Source of the DNA: Rhodanobacter sp. AS-Z3
GTDB lineage: Bacteria > Pseudomonadota > Gammaproteobacteria > Xanthomonadales > Rhodanobacteraceae
DNA: 64,000 nt
Assembly (NCBI RefSeq): GCF_029224025.1
Contig: NZ_CP119392.1
Coordinates: 328,501-392,500, forward strand
Direction of reading: 5' to 3'
Made by a program: the position numbers and the translations under genes
The notes under the pieces: generated by a model
Seen by the model: the letters and a program-made list of their open reading frames with translations, nothing else
Told to the model about the DNA's origin: nothing
Database searches by the model: none
Shown: positions 17,895 through 27,088 of the stretch, one piece after another
Layout: the number at the start of each line of letters is the position of its first letter
Numbering within the stretch: the stretch's first letter is position 1

Positions 17895-18956
17895 CTACAC
17901 CAGATCCCGCGCGAGCCAGGGGCCCACCGCGCAACTGACCGGCAACGGCAGACGCTGCCAGGCCTTGATGAACAGGCTGTACTTGCGGTTCGTGGGACTG
18001 AGATTGGGCACTTCGCTGGCGCCCACCAGATGGTAGGCATAGGGCAACGGCTGCGGCTCGAAGCCCCAATGCTTCTTGAAGTTATACGAACCGGTACCCT
18101 GCTTGCTGCGGCCGAAGTCGAACACCCGCGCGCCGCGATCCACCGCGCGCTGCATCACCGACCAGTACATGAAATCGTTCGCCGCCAGATCACGGCCGCG
18201 CGCCACGCTGCCGCCGTAATAGGGATGCACTTCGTCGCGGTAGTACAGACTCATCACCGCGGCCACTGGCTGTCCCTGATGAGTGACGACGGTAATTTCG
18301 CAATCGTCGCCGAAGACTTCTTTCAGGCGCAGGTAGTACTTGCGCGACAACACGGGCGTACCCAGATTACGCACGCTTTCGGCGTAGACCCGATAGAACT
18401 CGGCAACCGTAGCGTCGTGCCTAGCCTCAAGGCCCAGCGTAATGCCCTTGCGCACCATCGCGCGCTGCTTGCGCGGGATCGCCTTCATGTTCGTTTCGTG
18501 GTCCGGATCAATCGTCTTGCGGAAGCTGACGTACAACTCTTTGACCGGCCAGTCCGCGTGGCGCAACTCACGATCACGCAATTCGAGATAGTCCACGCGC
18601 AGTTCATCGGCCAGCGCAGTGGCGGCGCGCGTAAGTTGCGCTTCACTCTCCGCGTCATCCGCCACGATGCCGCCGTACACGCAGAGCGGCGTGGAAATCA
18701 ACGAGTGACCGAACAGCCGACTGCGTATTTCCGCCAGCGGCAGTACGCCGGTGATTACGCCGTCGCGCTCCGCGTACAGGTAGTGGCAGCGGTGCCCTAG
18801 CTGCTGCTCGATGATGTTGCGCCAGGCCGCACGATGGAAAAACGTGGCCTGCGGCGCGTTCTGCGCGAATGCATCCCAGCGTGTTTCTTCACCGATACCC
18901 AGACGCTTGATGGCGCAAGTGTCGGCAGAACGACTGTCGTCCGCTTGATCCAGCAT
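17895..18956 (-). CDS. FemAB-like GNAT acyltransferase, exosortase A-associated
   Basis: 353 residues from ATG at 18956, preceded by AAAGGA and 13 bp after the deacetylase stop; an earlier in-frame start (19022) would overlap that gene. Family features: RWDAFAQNAPQATFFHR, NMKAIPRKQRAMVRKGI, VAAVMSLYYRDEVHPYYGG, FDFGRSKQGTGSYNFKKHWG. FemAB proteins join two GNAT-like domains and transfer aminoacyl or acyl groups; the exosortase-associated members are presumed to decorate the EPS. Co-transcribed with the deacetylase, consistent with de-N-acetylation followed by re-acylation of an amino sugar (inference). Confidence 0.9.
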   Translation of the reverse strand: MLDQADDSRSADTCAIKRLGIGEETRWDAFAQNAPQATFFHRAAWRNIIEQQLGHRCHYLYAERDGVITGVLPLAEIRSRLFGHSLISTPLCVYGGIVADDAESEAQLTRAATALADELRVDYLELRDRELRHADWPVKELYVSFRKTIDPDHETNMKAIPRKQRAMVRKGITLGLEARHDATVAEFYRVYAESVRNLGTPVLSRKYYLRLKEVFGDDCEITVVTHQGQPVAAVMSLYYRDEVHPYYGGSVARGRDLAANDFMYWSVMQRAVDRGARVFDFGRSKQGTGSYNFKKHWGFEPQPLPYAYHLVGASEVPNLSPTNRKYSLFIKAWQRLPLPVSCAVGPWLARDLV

Positions 18957-18969
18957 GTCCTTTGATCCT

Positions 18970-19881
18970 TCAGTCGGCGCCGCGTTCGGTGGCCTGCAAC
19001 GCCACCGAGGGATAGTCGGCATGCCCTTCGGCGAGAAATATCCGGTCCATGCGATCGAACCGGAAGTCGTGCATCAATTGTTCGAGTCGGGGCACCGTGC
19101 GCGTCAAATTCAGATAGTGCCGCACGCGGTTTTTCAGCGTGACGCCCGGAACGCGCGGCTGCTGCGGATCGACTTCCCACGGATGGAAATAGAACACACC
19201 CGAAGCTTGTTCCTGCTCGTTCACGTGACGCAGGCCGCGCTTGAACAACGCGTAGGGCAGCAGGCGAAAATACCCGCCGCCACCGCAAGGCCAGTTGCGT
19301 CGCCAGCGCTGCGCGGTGGTTACCGGAATCTCCAGCAGCCCCGAAGGCTCGGCGAAAAAGGCGAATCGCGGCGCCTCTGGCATGCCGTACAAGTCGTGAT
19401 GCAGCGGCACGATGCTGGAACTGTAGCGATAACCGGCTTCGCGCAATTCCTGGTGGGCCCAGAGGGTTCCGGGGCCGACGGAGTAACTCGGCGCGCGGTA
19501 ACCAACCACCGCAGCACCGGTCAGGTCTTCCAGCAAATGCTTCGTACGTACAATTCCGTCGCGAAACTGGTCGGGCGTCAGCGTGGTCAGTCGCTCGTGA
19601 CCGAAGCCGTGGCTTGCCACTTCATGGCCGGCTGCGTTGATGTCACGCATCAAGGCCGGGAAGCGCTCGGCCACCCAGCCAAGGATGAAGAAGGTCGCGT
19701 GTACCTGATGACGCGCGAACAAATCCAGTACGCGCCGGGTATTGTCTTCAACGCGCACCGGCCATTGCGGCCAATCCTCGCGCGCAATGCATTTTTCGAA
19801 AGCGGAGACCTGGAAGTAGTCCTCGACGTCCACCGTCATGGCGTTGATGATCGGCTCGGCTAGCGGCGACAGCGAGCTCAT
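18970..19881 (-). CDS. Polysaccharide deacetylase, exosortase A-associated
   Basis: 303 residues, NodB/CE4 fold. Motifs: TVDVEDYF with the catalytic/metal Asp pair (residues 17-20), HATFFILG, SHGFGHERL with the metal HxxxxH-type pair, YRAPSYSVG, and the C-terminal YFHPWEVDP. It removes N- or O-acetyl groups from a glycan. No signal peptide, so it likely acts on the cytoplasmic or membrane-bound intermediate. ATG at 19881 overlaps the ATPase stop (ATGA). Confidence 0.93.
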   Translation of the reverse strand: MSSLSPLAEPIINAMTVDVEDYFQVSAFEKCIAREDWPQWPVRVEDNTRRVLDLFARHQVHATFFILGWVAERFPALMRDINAAGHEVASHGFGHERLTTLTPDQFRDGIVRTKHLLEDLTGAAVVGYRAPSYSVGPGTLWAHQELREAGYRYSSSIVPLHHDLYGMPEAPRFAFFAEPSGLLEIPVTTAQRWRRNWPCGGGGYFRLLPYALFKRGLRHVNEQEQASGVFYFHPWEVDPQQPRVPGVTLKNRVRHYLNLTRTVPRLEQLMHDFRFDRMDRIFLAEGHADYPSVALQATERGAD

Positions 19882-20942
19882 TTGTGCTTGCGCCTGGATC
19901 GTCCGTCGTCGAGGTTGGACGCCTCGTCACCCCTGAACGACGCTGACGCAGGCGCGGTTTTCAGCATCTCCCTGAGCTGGATGTTCTCATGCATCAACTG
20001 CAACAGGATGTTGTTGCGTTGCTTGAGATCAAGCTCGGTAAAGCCGACGTCGCGCTGGGTAGGGGCAGCGACCACTTCGGGTTCCTGGCGCTGGGTGATG
20101 ACGGGACCTTCCAGCGTCTGTGGCACGTCGGCCATCTCGTCCTCGATTTCATCGAGCACGACGTTGAGTGCTGTCTGGTCCAGGCTGTGCAGTTCTTCCA
20201 GGTACCCGTGCAGCAGCAGGCGGTCCATGATCAGGTTGACCTTGCGCGGGATACCACGACCTGCCTGATGCACGCCGGGGAAAATCTCGGGTGCCAGCTC
20301 CGGGTCGTGATCCCAGCCCACCGCATGCAAGCGGTGCAGGATATATTCGCGGCACTCTTCCACACCCATCGGATCGAGTTTGTGCGAGGCAATGATCCGC
20401 TGCCGCAACTGTTCCATATGGTTGTTGACGATGGTGGCCTGCAGTTCGGCCTGACCGATCAGAAAAACCTGCAGCAACGCCTGACCGTCAACCTCGAAAT
20501 TCGACAATATGCGCAACATTTCCAGCGCGGTCGAAGTGAGCGTTTGCGCTTCGTCCACCACCAGCAAGGCATGCGAATAGCGCCCGCGCAACCGGATGAG
20601 GTGCCGCCGCACATCCTGCAGCAAGGATTCCTTGCTGCGACCCTCGTAGGGCAAGTCAAACGCTGACGCGACGGCTGGCAGGATGTCCTCGCCATCCAGG
20701 TTGGCCGAGGCAATACCCGCGCGGGCTATGTTGCGATGGGTGAGTTCTTCGAACAACTTCTGGATCAGCAACGTTTTGCCGGTACCGACTGCACCGGTAA
20801 TCATCACAAAGCCCTCGCCCTGCTCCAGTCCGTAGAGCAGGTAGGACATGGCACGCTTGTGACCCTTGCTCGGAAACAGCATGGCTGCGTCCGGAGTCAA
20901 CTGGAACGGTTTGCCGCGAAGTTTGTAGAACGCCTGATACAT
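19878..20942 (-). CDS. Exosortase A-associated ExeA-like AAA ATPase
   Basis: 354 residues. Walker A GAVGTGKT near residues 51-58, Walker B LLVVDEAQ near 126-133, arginine-rich sensor region, and a C-terminal helical extension (FTELDLKQRNNILLQLMHEN, coiled-coil-like). The N-terminal MYQAFYKLRGKPFQLTPDA matches GspA/ExeA-family ATPases and their exosortase-associated variant. These proteins energise assembly or export machinery; partners here are probably the outer-membrane barrel and export lipoprotein encoded next to it. Confidence 0.92.
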   Translation of the reverse strand: MYQAFYKLRGKPFQLTPDAAMLFPSKGHKRAMSYLLYGLEQGEGFVMITGAVGTGKTLLIQKLFEELTHRNIARAGIASANLDGEDILPAVASAFDLPYEGRSKESLLQDVRRHLIRLRGRYSHALLVVDEAQTLTSTALEMLRILSNFEVDGQALLQVFLIGQAELQATIVNNHMEQLRQRIIASHKLDPMGVEECREYILHRLHAVGWDHDPELAPEIFPGVHQAGRGIPRKVNLIMDRLLLHGYLEELHSLDQTALNVVLDEIEDEMADVPQTLEGPVITQRQEPEVVAAPTQRDVGFTELDLKQRNNILLQLMHENIQLREMLKTAPASASFRGDEASNLDDGRSRRKHK

Positions 20943-20949
20943 ACGGATC

Positions 20950-22503
20950 TCAGAACAAATGGGTCAACTGCAGGAAAATCACGTTCGCGCCGTACGTGCG
21001 CGCGCCCACAACCGGCAATGCGTAGCTGACGTTGTTGGAGTCATGACGCAGTCGCAAAGCTGCGAAGTTCTTGGGATTCAGTTGATGCGCCAGCACCACT
21101 TGCGCGTAGCGGTTGTAGCGAGTCTGTCCGTCTTCAAACTGATACCGCTGCCAACCCACGGTGGGTGTCAGCGTGGTGAACGGTCCGATGTTGAACAGCC
21201 AGTCGACATTGCCATTCGCCACCTTTTCCTGGTGGTTGTCCAGGATGAAGTAGGTGCGCCGCTCGTCGTATAGCGTGACTTGCAGTCTGCCTGTAGGCAT
21301 TTCATAGCCCACCGACGCGGAGCCACGCTTCATCAGGTAAACCTGTTGCTGCCTGAGCGATGGAAGCCCGTTGATGCCCGTAGACAGTGGAGCCGATTGT
21401 GCGAGGTTTTGTCCCAGCAACTGCTGGCTGAGATCGGTGGGCTGTTCCACATAGCTGACCATGGTTGTCAGCAACGCTGCCGAGCGCGTCCACGAAAACT
21501 CGTAGCTGCGTCCGTAAAACCGATGTCCGACCAGCAATTTCAGATGGTCGCGCGTGTTCGATACGCTGAAGCCGGCATCCCAGAAACTGGCACCCCATTT
21601 TCGCGACGTGCCATCGGGCAGGAACCGGGTTTCCTTGCCCACGTCGGCGAGCAACCTGGTGGCGTTGCTGATTTGCCAGGAGGTGCCCAGCTTGGCCAGG
21701 GCATATTCGAAGCTGTTGCCGACATCCGGATCGATGCGCTGGTCGGAATAGCCAATGTTCCAGCCCAGGGTTTGAGACTCGGGACTCACCAGGTTGAACT
21801 GCACGCCCTGACTGGTGATATCGGTCAGCCCGTTCAGCAGGCCGGCGCCTTGTTGGGGAATGCCGTGACTGTCATACATCACGCGACCAAAGGTGTAGCG
21901 CAAGGTTGCCACGCCAACATTGCCGAGATCCTGAATCCAGTAGGGACTGAGCGAGGCCGTGGCAACATTGGCGCTGTTGTTGTTCAGAAAGAACGTGCCT
22001 TGCCCGCTCGCCAGTTCGTTGTTGATCAGCTCGCGTCGATAGCTGGCCATGCCGTCGACAAACAAATGTTGTTCAACAACGGCCAGGGTTGCGCGGGTTT
22101 TCAGATCGTGAGCCAACTGATTGGAGCGGGATTGACCTGCGTAGAGATAGCCGGTCATCTTGTAGTCAAGCATGCCGGAAAGTCGCGGACCACTTCGCGC
22201 CCACTTGAAGAACGGCTGCACCTGGGTAACCCAACCTGATTGTTGCGGCGAACCGTTGGCCGCGAGTGTCAGGTTATCGGTATAAAGTTCGCCCAACGTG
22301 ATGCCCGCAACCATACCTGGCGATTCGGCACTCGGTTGCGGAATCACACCCACAGGTACGTCGCCGGCGTCTGAGACGGAGCCATCCTGAGCGGAATTCA
22401 GACCACCGAGATTGTCTGCTCCCACGCTTTGGGCAGCGGCTGTCGTCAGCCATCCGCTCAGGACAAGCGATGAAAACAATGCGGACCTCACTAACGGGCG
22501 CAT
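20950..22503 (-). CDS. Exosortase A-associated outer-membrane beta-barrel protein
   Basis: 517 residues. Signal peptide MRPLVRSALFSSLVLSGWLT ending at AAAQ. The rest is alternating aromatic/polar beta-strand sequence ending IFLQLTHLF with C-terminal Phe, typical of BAM substrates. It corresponds to the uncharacterised barrel family found in XrtA loci and probably forms or supports the outer-membrane exit for the polysaccharide. Lies directly between the ATPase gene and the kinase gene (stop and start abut). Confidence 0.88.
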   Translation of the reverse strand: MRPLVRSALFSSLVLSGWLTTAAAQSVGADNLGGLNSAQDGSVSDAGDVPVGVIPQPSAESPGMVAGITLGELYTDNLTLAANGSPQQSGWVTQVQPFFKWARSGPRLSGMLDYKMTGYLYAGQSRSNQLAHDLKTRATLAVVEQHLFVDGMASYRRELINNELASGQGTFFLNNNSANVATASLSPYWIQDLGNVGVATLRYTFGRVMYDSHGIPQQGAGLLNGLTDITSQGVQFNLVSPESQTLGWNIGYSDQRIDPDVGNSFEYALAKLGTSWQISNATRLLADVGKETRFLPDGTSRKWGASFWDAGFSVSNTRDHLKLLVGHRFYGRSYEFSWTRSAALLTTMVSYVEQPTDLSQQLLGQNLAQSAPLSTGINGLPSLRQQQVYLMKRGSASVGYEMPTGRLQVTLYDERRTYFILDNHQEKVANGNVDWLFNIGPFTTLTPTVGWQRYQFEDGQTRYNRYAQVVLAHQLNPKNFAALRLRHDSNNVSYALPVVGARTYGANVIFLQLTHLF

Positions 22504-23409
22504 CTAGGCGCCCCCTTTCAGAGCCTTGAGGTAGTAGCTGTGGCTGTTGTTGTAACTCTCGGCCGCGGGCAGGCGACTCATGTTGAGCAACAAGCCGACG
22601 TATTGAAGCTCGTTCAAGCGGCGCAGCGCTGAGGTAACTGTCTGCCGACGAGTGCGGCTGGCTGCCACCACCATGACAATCTGGCCCATATGGGAAGCCA
22701 GCACTTGCGACTCCGAGGTTGCCAGCAGCGGCGACGAATCAAAAACCAGCAAGCGTCGGCGATTACGGCCATCCAGTTCATCCAGCACGTGTTCCATGCG
22801 CCTGCTGCGGAACAGTTCGGCGGCGAGTGGATGGTATTTTCCCGCAGGCACGACCAGCAGATTCGGCACATCGGTGCGAAAGATGACCTCAGCAGGAGCC
22901 ATGCTTTCGTCAGCCACCAGATCCATCAGACCGGGCTTTTCGCTGAGCCCGAAGGCGTGGGTAACGTCGGATTTCGGTATGTCGCCGTCGACCAGCAGCA
23001 CTTCGTAGTCGGTCTCGCGCGCCAGACTCAAGGCCAGATTCACCGCGGTGAAGGTCTTGCCCTCCGCGGGTTCGGCACTGGTCACCATGATTCGCTTGCC
23101 GCGGGCAAACGTTTCCGAACCCTTGCCAATCGCGTTGGCAAGCAGCGGACGTTTGACGGAACGCAATTCATCCGACAACTGGCGTTCCGCCTCATCGTCC
23201 GACGGAAGCAAGCCGATGCGCTTGAGTGCTTTGATATCCACATGCGACGGCGCCGCCGTGATCACCGGCTGAGCAGACTCGCGCGCGCGTTCCTGGGCAC
23301 GCTCTACGGTCGGCACGGCTTGCTGCGGCCTGGGCTCATCCGGGATCGGAGCGGACGACTCTACCGGCAGGGTTTTAAGCTTTGCGACTGCTTTCTCGAC
23401 GATGCTCAT
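22504..23409 (-). CDS. Exosortase A-associated tyrosine-kinase-like ATPase (BY-kinase type)
   Basis: 301 residues. Residues 1-75 are a variable linker; the Wzc-type domain has Walker A TSAEPAEGKTFTAVN, Walker A' LLVDGDIPK and Walker B LLVFDSSPLL. The C-terminus has only a short tyrosine pair (NNSHSYYLKALKGGA) instead of the long tyrosine cluster of Wzc. It pairs with the Wzz-like protein encoded immediately upstream (ATGA overlap), reproducing the split BY-kinase arrangement, and likely controls chain length or export through phosphorylation. Confidence 0.9.
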   Translation of the reverse strand: MSIVEKAVAKLKTLPVESSAPIPDEPRPQQAVPTVERAQERARESAQPVITAAPSHVDIKALKRIGLLPSDDEAERQLSDELRSVKRPLLANAIGKGSETFARGKRIMVTSAEPAEGKTFTAVNLALSLARETDYEVLLVDGDIPKSDVTHAFGLSEKPGLMDLVADESMAPAEVIFRTDVPNLLVVPAGKYHPLAAELFRSRRMEHVLDELDGRNRRRLLVFDSSPLLATSESQVLASHMGQIVMVVAASRTRRQTVTSALRRLNELQYVGLLLNMSRLPAAESYNNSHSYYLKALKGGA

Positions 23410-24992
23410 GCGCCACCCATGACAAATAATTGCTGCACCACGCGCGCAAGCTGGCCATTGAACACAAAGGCAAACGCCAGTGCCATGGGCAACAGGCTCG
23501 CCCCCGCAAGAAATCCGATGACATCACGACGCTGTCGCCAGCCGCGCGCACCCGAGACAATCAAACTGATGGCGCCAATGACCGGATAGCTGCCGTACGC
23601 CTGCAAATCCCTCAGGCTGGTGAATACCGGCGTCAACTTGTGCAGCAGATACCCAAACCCGGCACCAGATGCCAGCGCAAAAGCGAACACCAGAAGCAGC
23701 AGCACGCCGCGGTTCGGGCTCACCGGCAGCAACGGCACCAGCGGTGGATTGATCACGCGGAACTTCAGGTTGTTGCCGCTTTGCGTGGCGTCCTGAGACA
23801 GTTGCGCGGTGTTCAAACGCTCCAGCAACTGGTCGTACTGCTTCTTGGTGACGTCATAGTTGCGGGTCAACTGCTGCAACGTGGCCTGCACGTCGGTGAT
23901 CCGGTCTGCCCCGCCCTTGAGATCGGAAATCTGCCGTTGTTGAAGCGCGATCTGGGTAGCCAGCGTCTGGATGCTGACCTGGGTGGTGTACATCGACTTC
24001 TGCATCTCCTGATACACCGGATTGTCCGAAGCCACACCCATCATCGAACCACTGGCGACATTCTTTTGCAGCGCCGCGCGCCGCGCCTGAAGCTGGGCAA
24101 TCATGCGGCGCGTGGAAATCACGTCCGGATATTCGTCGGTATAGCTCAGCAACAGCGTGCTGAGCTTCTGCTGGTACGTCGCGATCTGACTGTCGACATC
24201 CTGGGTGCGCGGATCGATGCCCGAGGATGCAGAACCCGTGGCCATCGCGCGCATCTGCTGCTGCGTGGTCGCGCGGCTGGAAATGGCCGTGTCGTACTGG
24301 GCCTGCAATGCCTGCAACTGCGTCTGGGCAGCCTGCAGCCGCATGAAGTAATTGCTGCCGCCCTGGGTCGGAATGAAGCCGACGTTGGCTTTCTGGAAGT
24401 CGGCGAGCTTGGTTTCCGCCTCGCTCAGCCGCTTGCCGTAATCCTGAACCTGCTGTTCCAGGAAGTTCTGCGCCGTGGTGGTCGAAGCGGTATTGGCGCC
24501 TACCGTATCGTTCATCAGGATCTGCAGAAACGCCTGCACGACCCGCTGGGCCATTTGCGGGTCGGAATCGTTATAGCTGAGATTGTAGAGATTCTGCGTA
24601 CCCGCGGACTTTATCTGCACCGCCTTGCCCAACCGCAGCAGCAATTCGTCCTTGCCGGCCGGCGTCGACACGCGCACCGACAAGCCCGTCTTGTCCGCTA
24701 CCGTTTCAAGATTGGGCTGCGACAGCAGCGTATGGGTAACCACCTCCAGGCGCGCGCGAACGTCCGGCTGCACCGCAACCCCGCGCAGTAGCGGGTTGGT
24801 CAGCGCATCCGTGTCGGCATACACCTGGGCGCTGGCTTCGTACTTGTTGGGAAGGCTGAAAACAAGCAAGGCGCCCGCAATCATCACGCACCAAGCCACA
24901 GCCAGTGCACGCCAGCGGTAGCGCCATGCGGCGCGTGCCTCCAGCAGCACGGTCTGGAACAGCTCATGTAAATCGAATGATTCGTTCTGCAT
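23406..24992 (-). CDS. Wzz-like polysaccharide chain-length determinant, exosortase A-associated
   Basis: 528 residues from ATG at 24992 (GGAAAAG upstream). N-terminal membrane helix (AVAWCVMIAGALLVFSLP, about 36-55) and the Wzz domain with PNKYEASAQVYADTDALTNP; a long periplasmic coiled coil (about 180-400); a C-terminal helix pair from PVSPNRGVLLLLVFAFALASG, and a further hydrophobic stretch near 495-515. Probably forms the inner-membrane oligomer that sets EPS length and contacts the tyrosine-kinase-like partner. Confidence 0.9.
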   Translation of the reverse strand: MQNESFDLHELFQTVLLEARAAWRYRWRALAVAWCVMIAGALLVFSLPNKYEASAQVYADTDALTNPLLRGVAVQPDVRARLEVVTHTLLSQPNLETVADKTGLSVRVSTPAGKDELLLRLGKAVQIKSAGTQNLYNLSYNDSDPQMAQRVVQAFLQILMNDTVGANTASTTTAQNFLEQQVQDYGKRLSEAETKLADFQKANVGFIPTQGGSNYFMRLQAAQTQLQALQAQYDTAISSRATTQQQMRAMATGSASSGIDPRTQDVDSQIATYQQKLSTLLLSYTDEYPDVISTRRMIAQLQARRAALQKNVASGSMMGVASDNPVYQEMQKSMYTTQVSIQTLATQIALQQRQISDLKGGADRITDVQATLQQLTRNYDVTKKQYDQLLERLNTAQLSQDATQSGNNLKFRVINPPLVPLLPVSPNRGVLLLLVFAFALASGAGFGYLLHKLTPVFTSLRDLQAYGSYPVIGAISLIVSGARGWRQRRDVIGFLAGASLLPMALAFAFVFNGQLARVVQQLFVMGGA

Positions 24993-25043
24993 TACGTTCT
25001 TTTCCGAGGGCGCCAGCCGCAGGCGCATGCGCGCCTGGTCGTA

Positions 25044-25670
25044 TCAAAACAAGGACTGGGGAATGATCAGGATGTCCCCGGGGCGCATGACGACGTTGTT
25101 CTTGATCGAGCCACCCATCAGCTCGCCGAGCCGCACCGGGATGCTTTGCTCCGTGCCGTCGGGCAGATGACGAATGATCTTGGCGCTGTTGCCAGCGGCG
25201 AATTTGGTGAGGCCACCGACATCGATCATCACGTCCAGCACGGTCATGCCGCTGCGATAAGGCACGGCCTTGGGCGTGGCCGCCTGCCCGACAACACGCA
25301 CCTGCTGGCTGTAAGCGCCAACGAAACTCTTGACGATCACGGTCACCAGCGGCGAGCGGATGTAGCGACCCAACTCGGTTTCAAGATCCTTGCCCAGCTC
25401 TTCCGGAGACTTGCCGGCGGCCACGATGGACTGCACCAGCGGAATCGAGACGCGCCCATCCGGGCGCACCGGAACGGTGGTGGTCAGCGTCGGATTGTCA
25501 CGCACGAAGATTTCCAGCGAATCGCCCGGCCCGATGAGGTAGCGCTCTGCAGCTTGCGGCGCCGCAGATGCCGCCGTCTTCGGCAGGGGCGCCGTGCTGC
25601 AACCGGCAAGCAACACAAGACCTGCCGCCATGGCCAGCCAGAGAACAAAGTTTCTCGATAACGATTTCAC
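25044..25670 (-). CDS. Polysaccharide export lipoprotein (Wza-like), exosortase A-associated
   Basis: 208 residues from GTG at 25670, supported by AGGAGA at about 7 bp; the frame stays open much further upstream (to 26249), but that part lies in the priming transferase gene. A lipoprotein signal peptide with lipobox LLAGC (acylated Cys about residue 24) is followed by the Poly_export domain (YLIGPGDSLEIFVRDNPTLT) and SLBB-like repeats (VRVVGQAATPKAVPYRSGM, VVMRPGDILIIPQ). Periplasmic/outer-membrane channel component. Shorter than E. coli Wza, as usual in XrtA loci. Confidence 0.92.
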   Translation of the reverse strand: MKSLSRNFVLWLAMAAGLVLLAGCSTAPLPKTAASAAPQAAERYLIGPGDSLEIFVRDNPTLTTTVPVRPDGRVSIPLVQSIVAAGKSPEELGKDLETELGRYIRSPLVTVIVKSFVGAYSQQVRVVGQAATPKAVPYRSGMTVLDVMIDVGGLTKFAAGNSAKIIRHLPDGTEQSIPVRLGELMGGSIKNNVVMRPGDILIIPQSLF

Positions 25671-25687
25671 TGCTCTTCTCCTAAATT

Positions 25688-27088
25688 TCAGCGGGCGCCG
25701 CGTCCGAACAGCACCACTTCCACCGTCTGGATGAGAATGGTCAGGTCGAACACCAGATTCTGGTTCTTCACGTAAAACAGGTCGAACTTCAGCTTTTCCT
25801 CGGCATCCTCCACGGAGGCTCCGTAGGTATAGCGCAGCTGCGCCCAACCAGTCAGCCCCGGCTTGACGCAATGTCGTAGCCAGTAATACCCAATGCGAAT
25901 GTTGAAGTCGTCGACAAAATGCGGCCGTTCCGGGCGCGGGCCGATGATACTCATGTCGCCACGCAACACGTTCCATAGCTGCGGCAACTCGTCCAGGCGC
26001 ACCTTTCGGATGAATCGCCCCACCCGCGTTACCCGATCGTCGTCCTTGGTGGCCCAACGCGCCACACCATCGAGTTCGGCGTCGGTACGCATGCTGCGAA
26101 ACTTGATCACCTGAAACGGTTTGCCGTTCTCCCCGACACGCTCCTGGCGATACAGAATGGGCGCGCCGCGACCTGACTCCAGCCGGATCGCCAGCATCGT
26201 CAACAGCATGAATGGCCACGTCATGAGCAACACCAGCAACGCGACACACACGTCAAAGGTGCGCTTGGTCAGTCGACGCGACATCGAAATGCTGAAGCCT
26301 TCGGAAAAGACCAACCACGACGGATTGGTGAGATCCATCTTGATTTTGCCGGCTTCACGTTCGAAGAAATCGGCAAGTTCGGTCACCGCGATGCCACGTT
26401 GCTTGCATTCCAGCAGCGCGCCGATCGGCAAGGTGCCGCGCCGGTCATCCGGCCCCACCACGATTTCCTCGACGCCGTGCCGAGTCGCCCACTCGAACAG
26501 CGCCTCGTCCGGGTGCCCCAGCAACGGGACGGAAACACATACCGGGTCGTCGCCGACAGGTATGCAACCGAGAATCTTGAATCCACGCTGGTCGGACTTG
26601 CGGCGCATCATGCGGATGACTTCAGCAGCACGTTCGCCGGCACCAAGCATGATGACGCTACGCTTGAACAAGTCAGCGTCTACAAGGCTCAGGAACAGTA
26701 TTCGCCACAACGCCACCACGACGTAGCCCAGCAGCAACGCCAGAATCAGCACGCCACGACCAAGGTAGGCCGGCGCAAACAGGTAATACAACACGGTCAG
26801 CGAAATGCCGCCCAGCAGGAAAGCCACGCCCTGTCGGCTCAGCCGGCCCAGCCAGCCCGCACGCAGATGAACCTGATACAGGCCCAGCGACGCCATGGAG
26901 AAAATCAGCACCCCCGCCACCAGCAGCGAACGCCAGTGCAGGCTTGCGCCAAACACCTCTTGCGCGTTCGCGTCTCCCCAAAAACGTATCCTCAAGGCGG
27001 CGTGAATACACGCCTCCAGCAGCCCAAACTCGATTACCACGAGCAGCAGCTGCCAACGGACCGCTCCCTGTCGGAACATTCGATTCAC
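25688..27088 (-). CDS. Undecaprenyl-phosphate sugar phosphotransferase (EPS priming)
   Basis: 466 residues from GTG at 27088 with GAGGAG at 6-bp spacing; an ATG at 27079 is the alternative. Four or five N-terminal membrane helices, a CoA-binding-like Rossmann segment (SVIMLGAGERAAEVIRMMRR), a further helix (CVALLVLLMTWPFMLLTMLA), then the catalytic bacterial sugar-transferase domain: ILYRQERVGENGKPF, IKFRSMRTDAE, LDELPQLWNVLRGDMSIIG followed by PRPERP. It loads the first hexose-phosphate onto undecaprenyl phosphate. First gene of the minus-strand EPS operon; the promoter should lie in 27090-27300, but I could not pick a convincing -10/-35. Confidence 0.93.
   Translation of the reverse strand: MNRMFRQGAVRWQLLLVVIEFGLLEACIHAALRIRFWGDANAQEVFGASLHWRSLLVAGVLIFSMASLGLYQVHLRAGWLGRLSRQGVAFLLGGISLTVLYYLFAPAYLGRGVLILALLLGYVVVALWRILFLSLVDADLFKRSVIMLGAGERAAEVIRMMRRKSDQRGFKILGCIPVGDDPVCVSVPLLGHPDEALFEWATRHGVEEIVVGPDDRRGTLPIGALLECKQRGIAVTELADFFEREAGKIKMDLTNPSWLVFSEGFSISMSRRLTKRTFDVCVALLVLLMTWPFMLLTMLAIRLESGRGAPILYRQERVGENGKPFQVIKFRSMRTDAELDGVARWATKDDDRVTRVGRFIRKVRLDELPQLWNVLRGDMSIIGPRPERPHFVDDFNIRIGYYWLRHCVKPGLTGWAQLRYTYGASVEDAEEKLKFDLFYVKNQNLVFDLTILIQTVEVVLFGRGAR

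Noticed and set aside
25671..26249. Long N-terminal extension of the export lipoprotein gene
   Set aside because: Lies inside the priming transferase gene; the lipoprotein signal peptide and ribosome binding site place the start at 25670.
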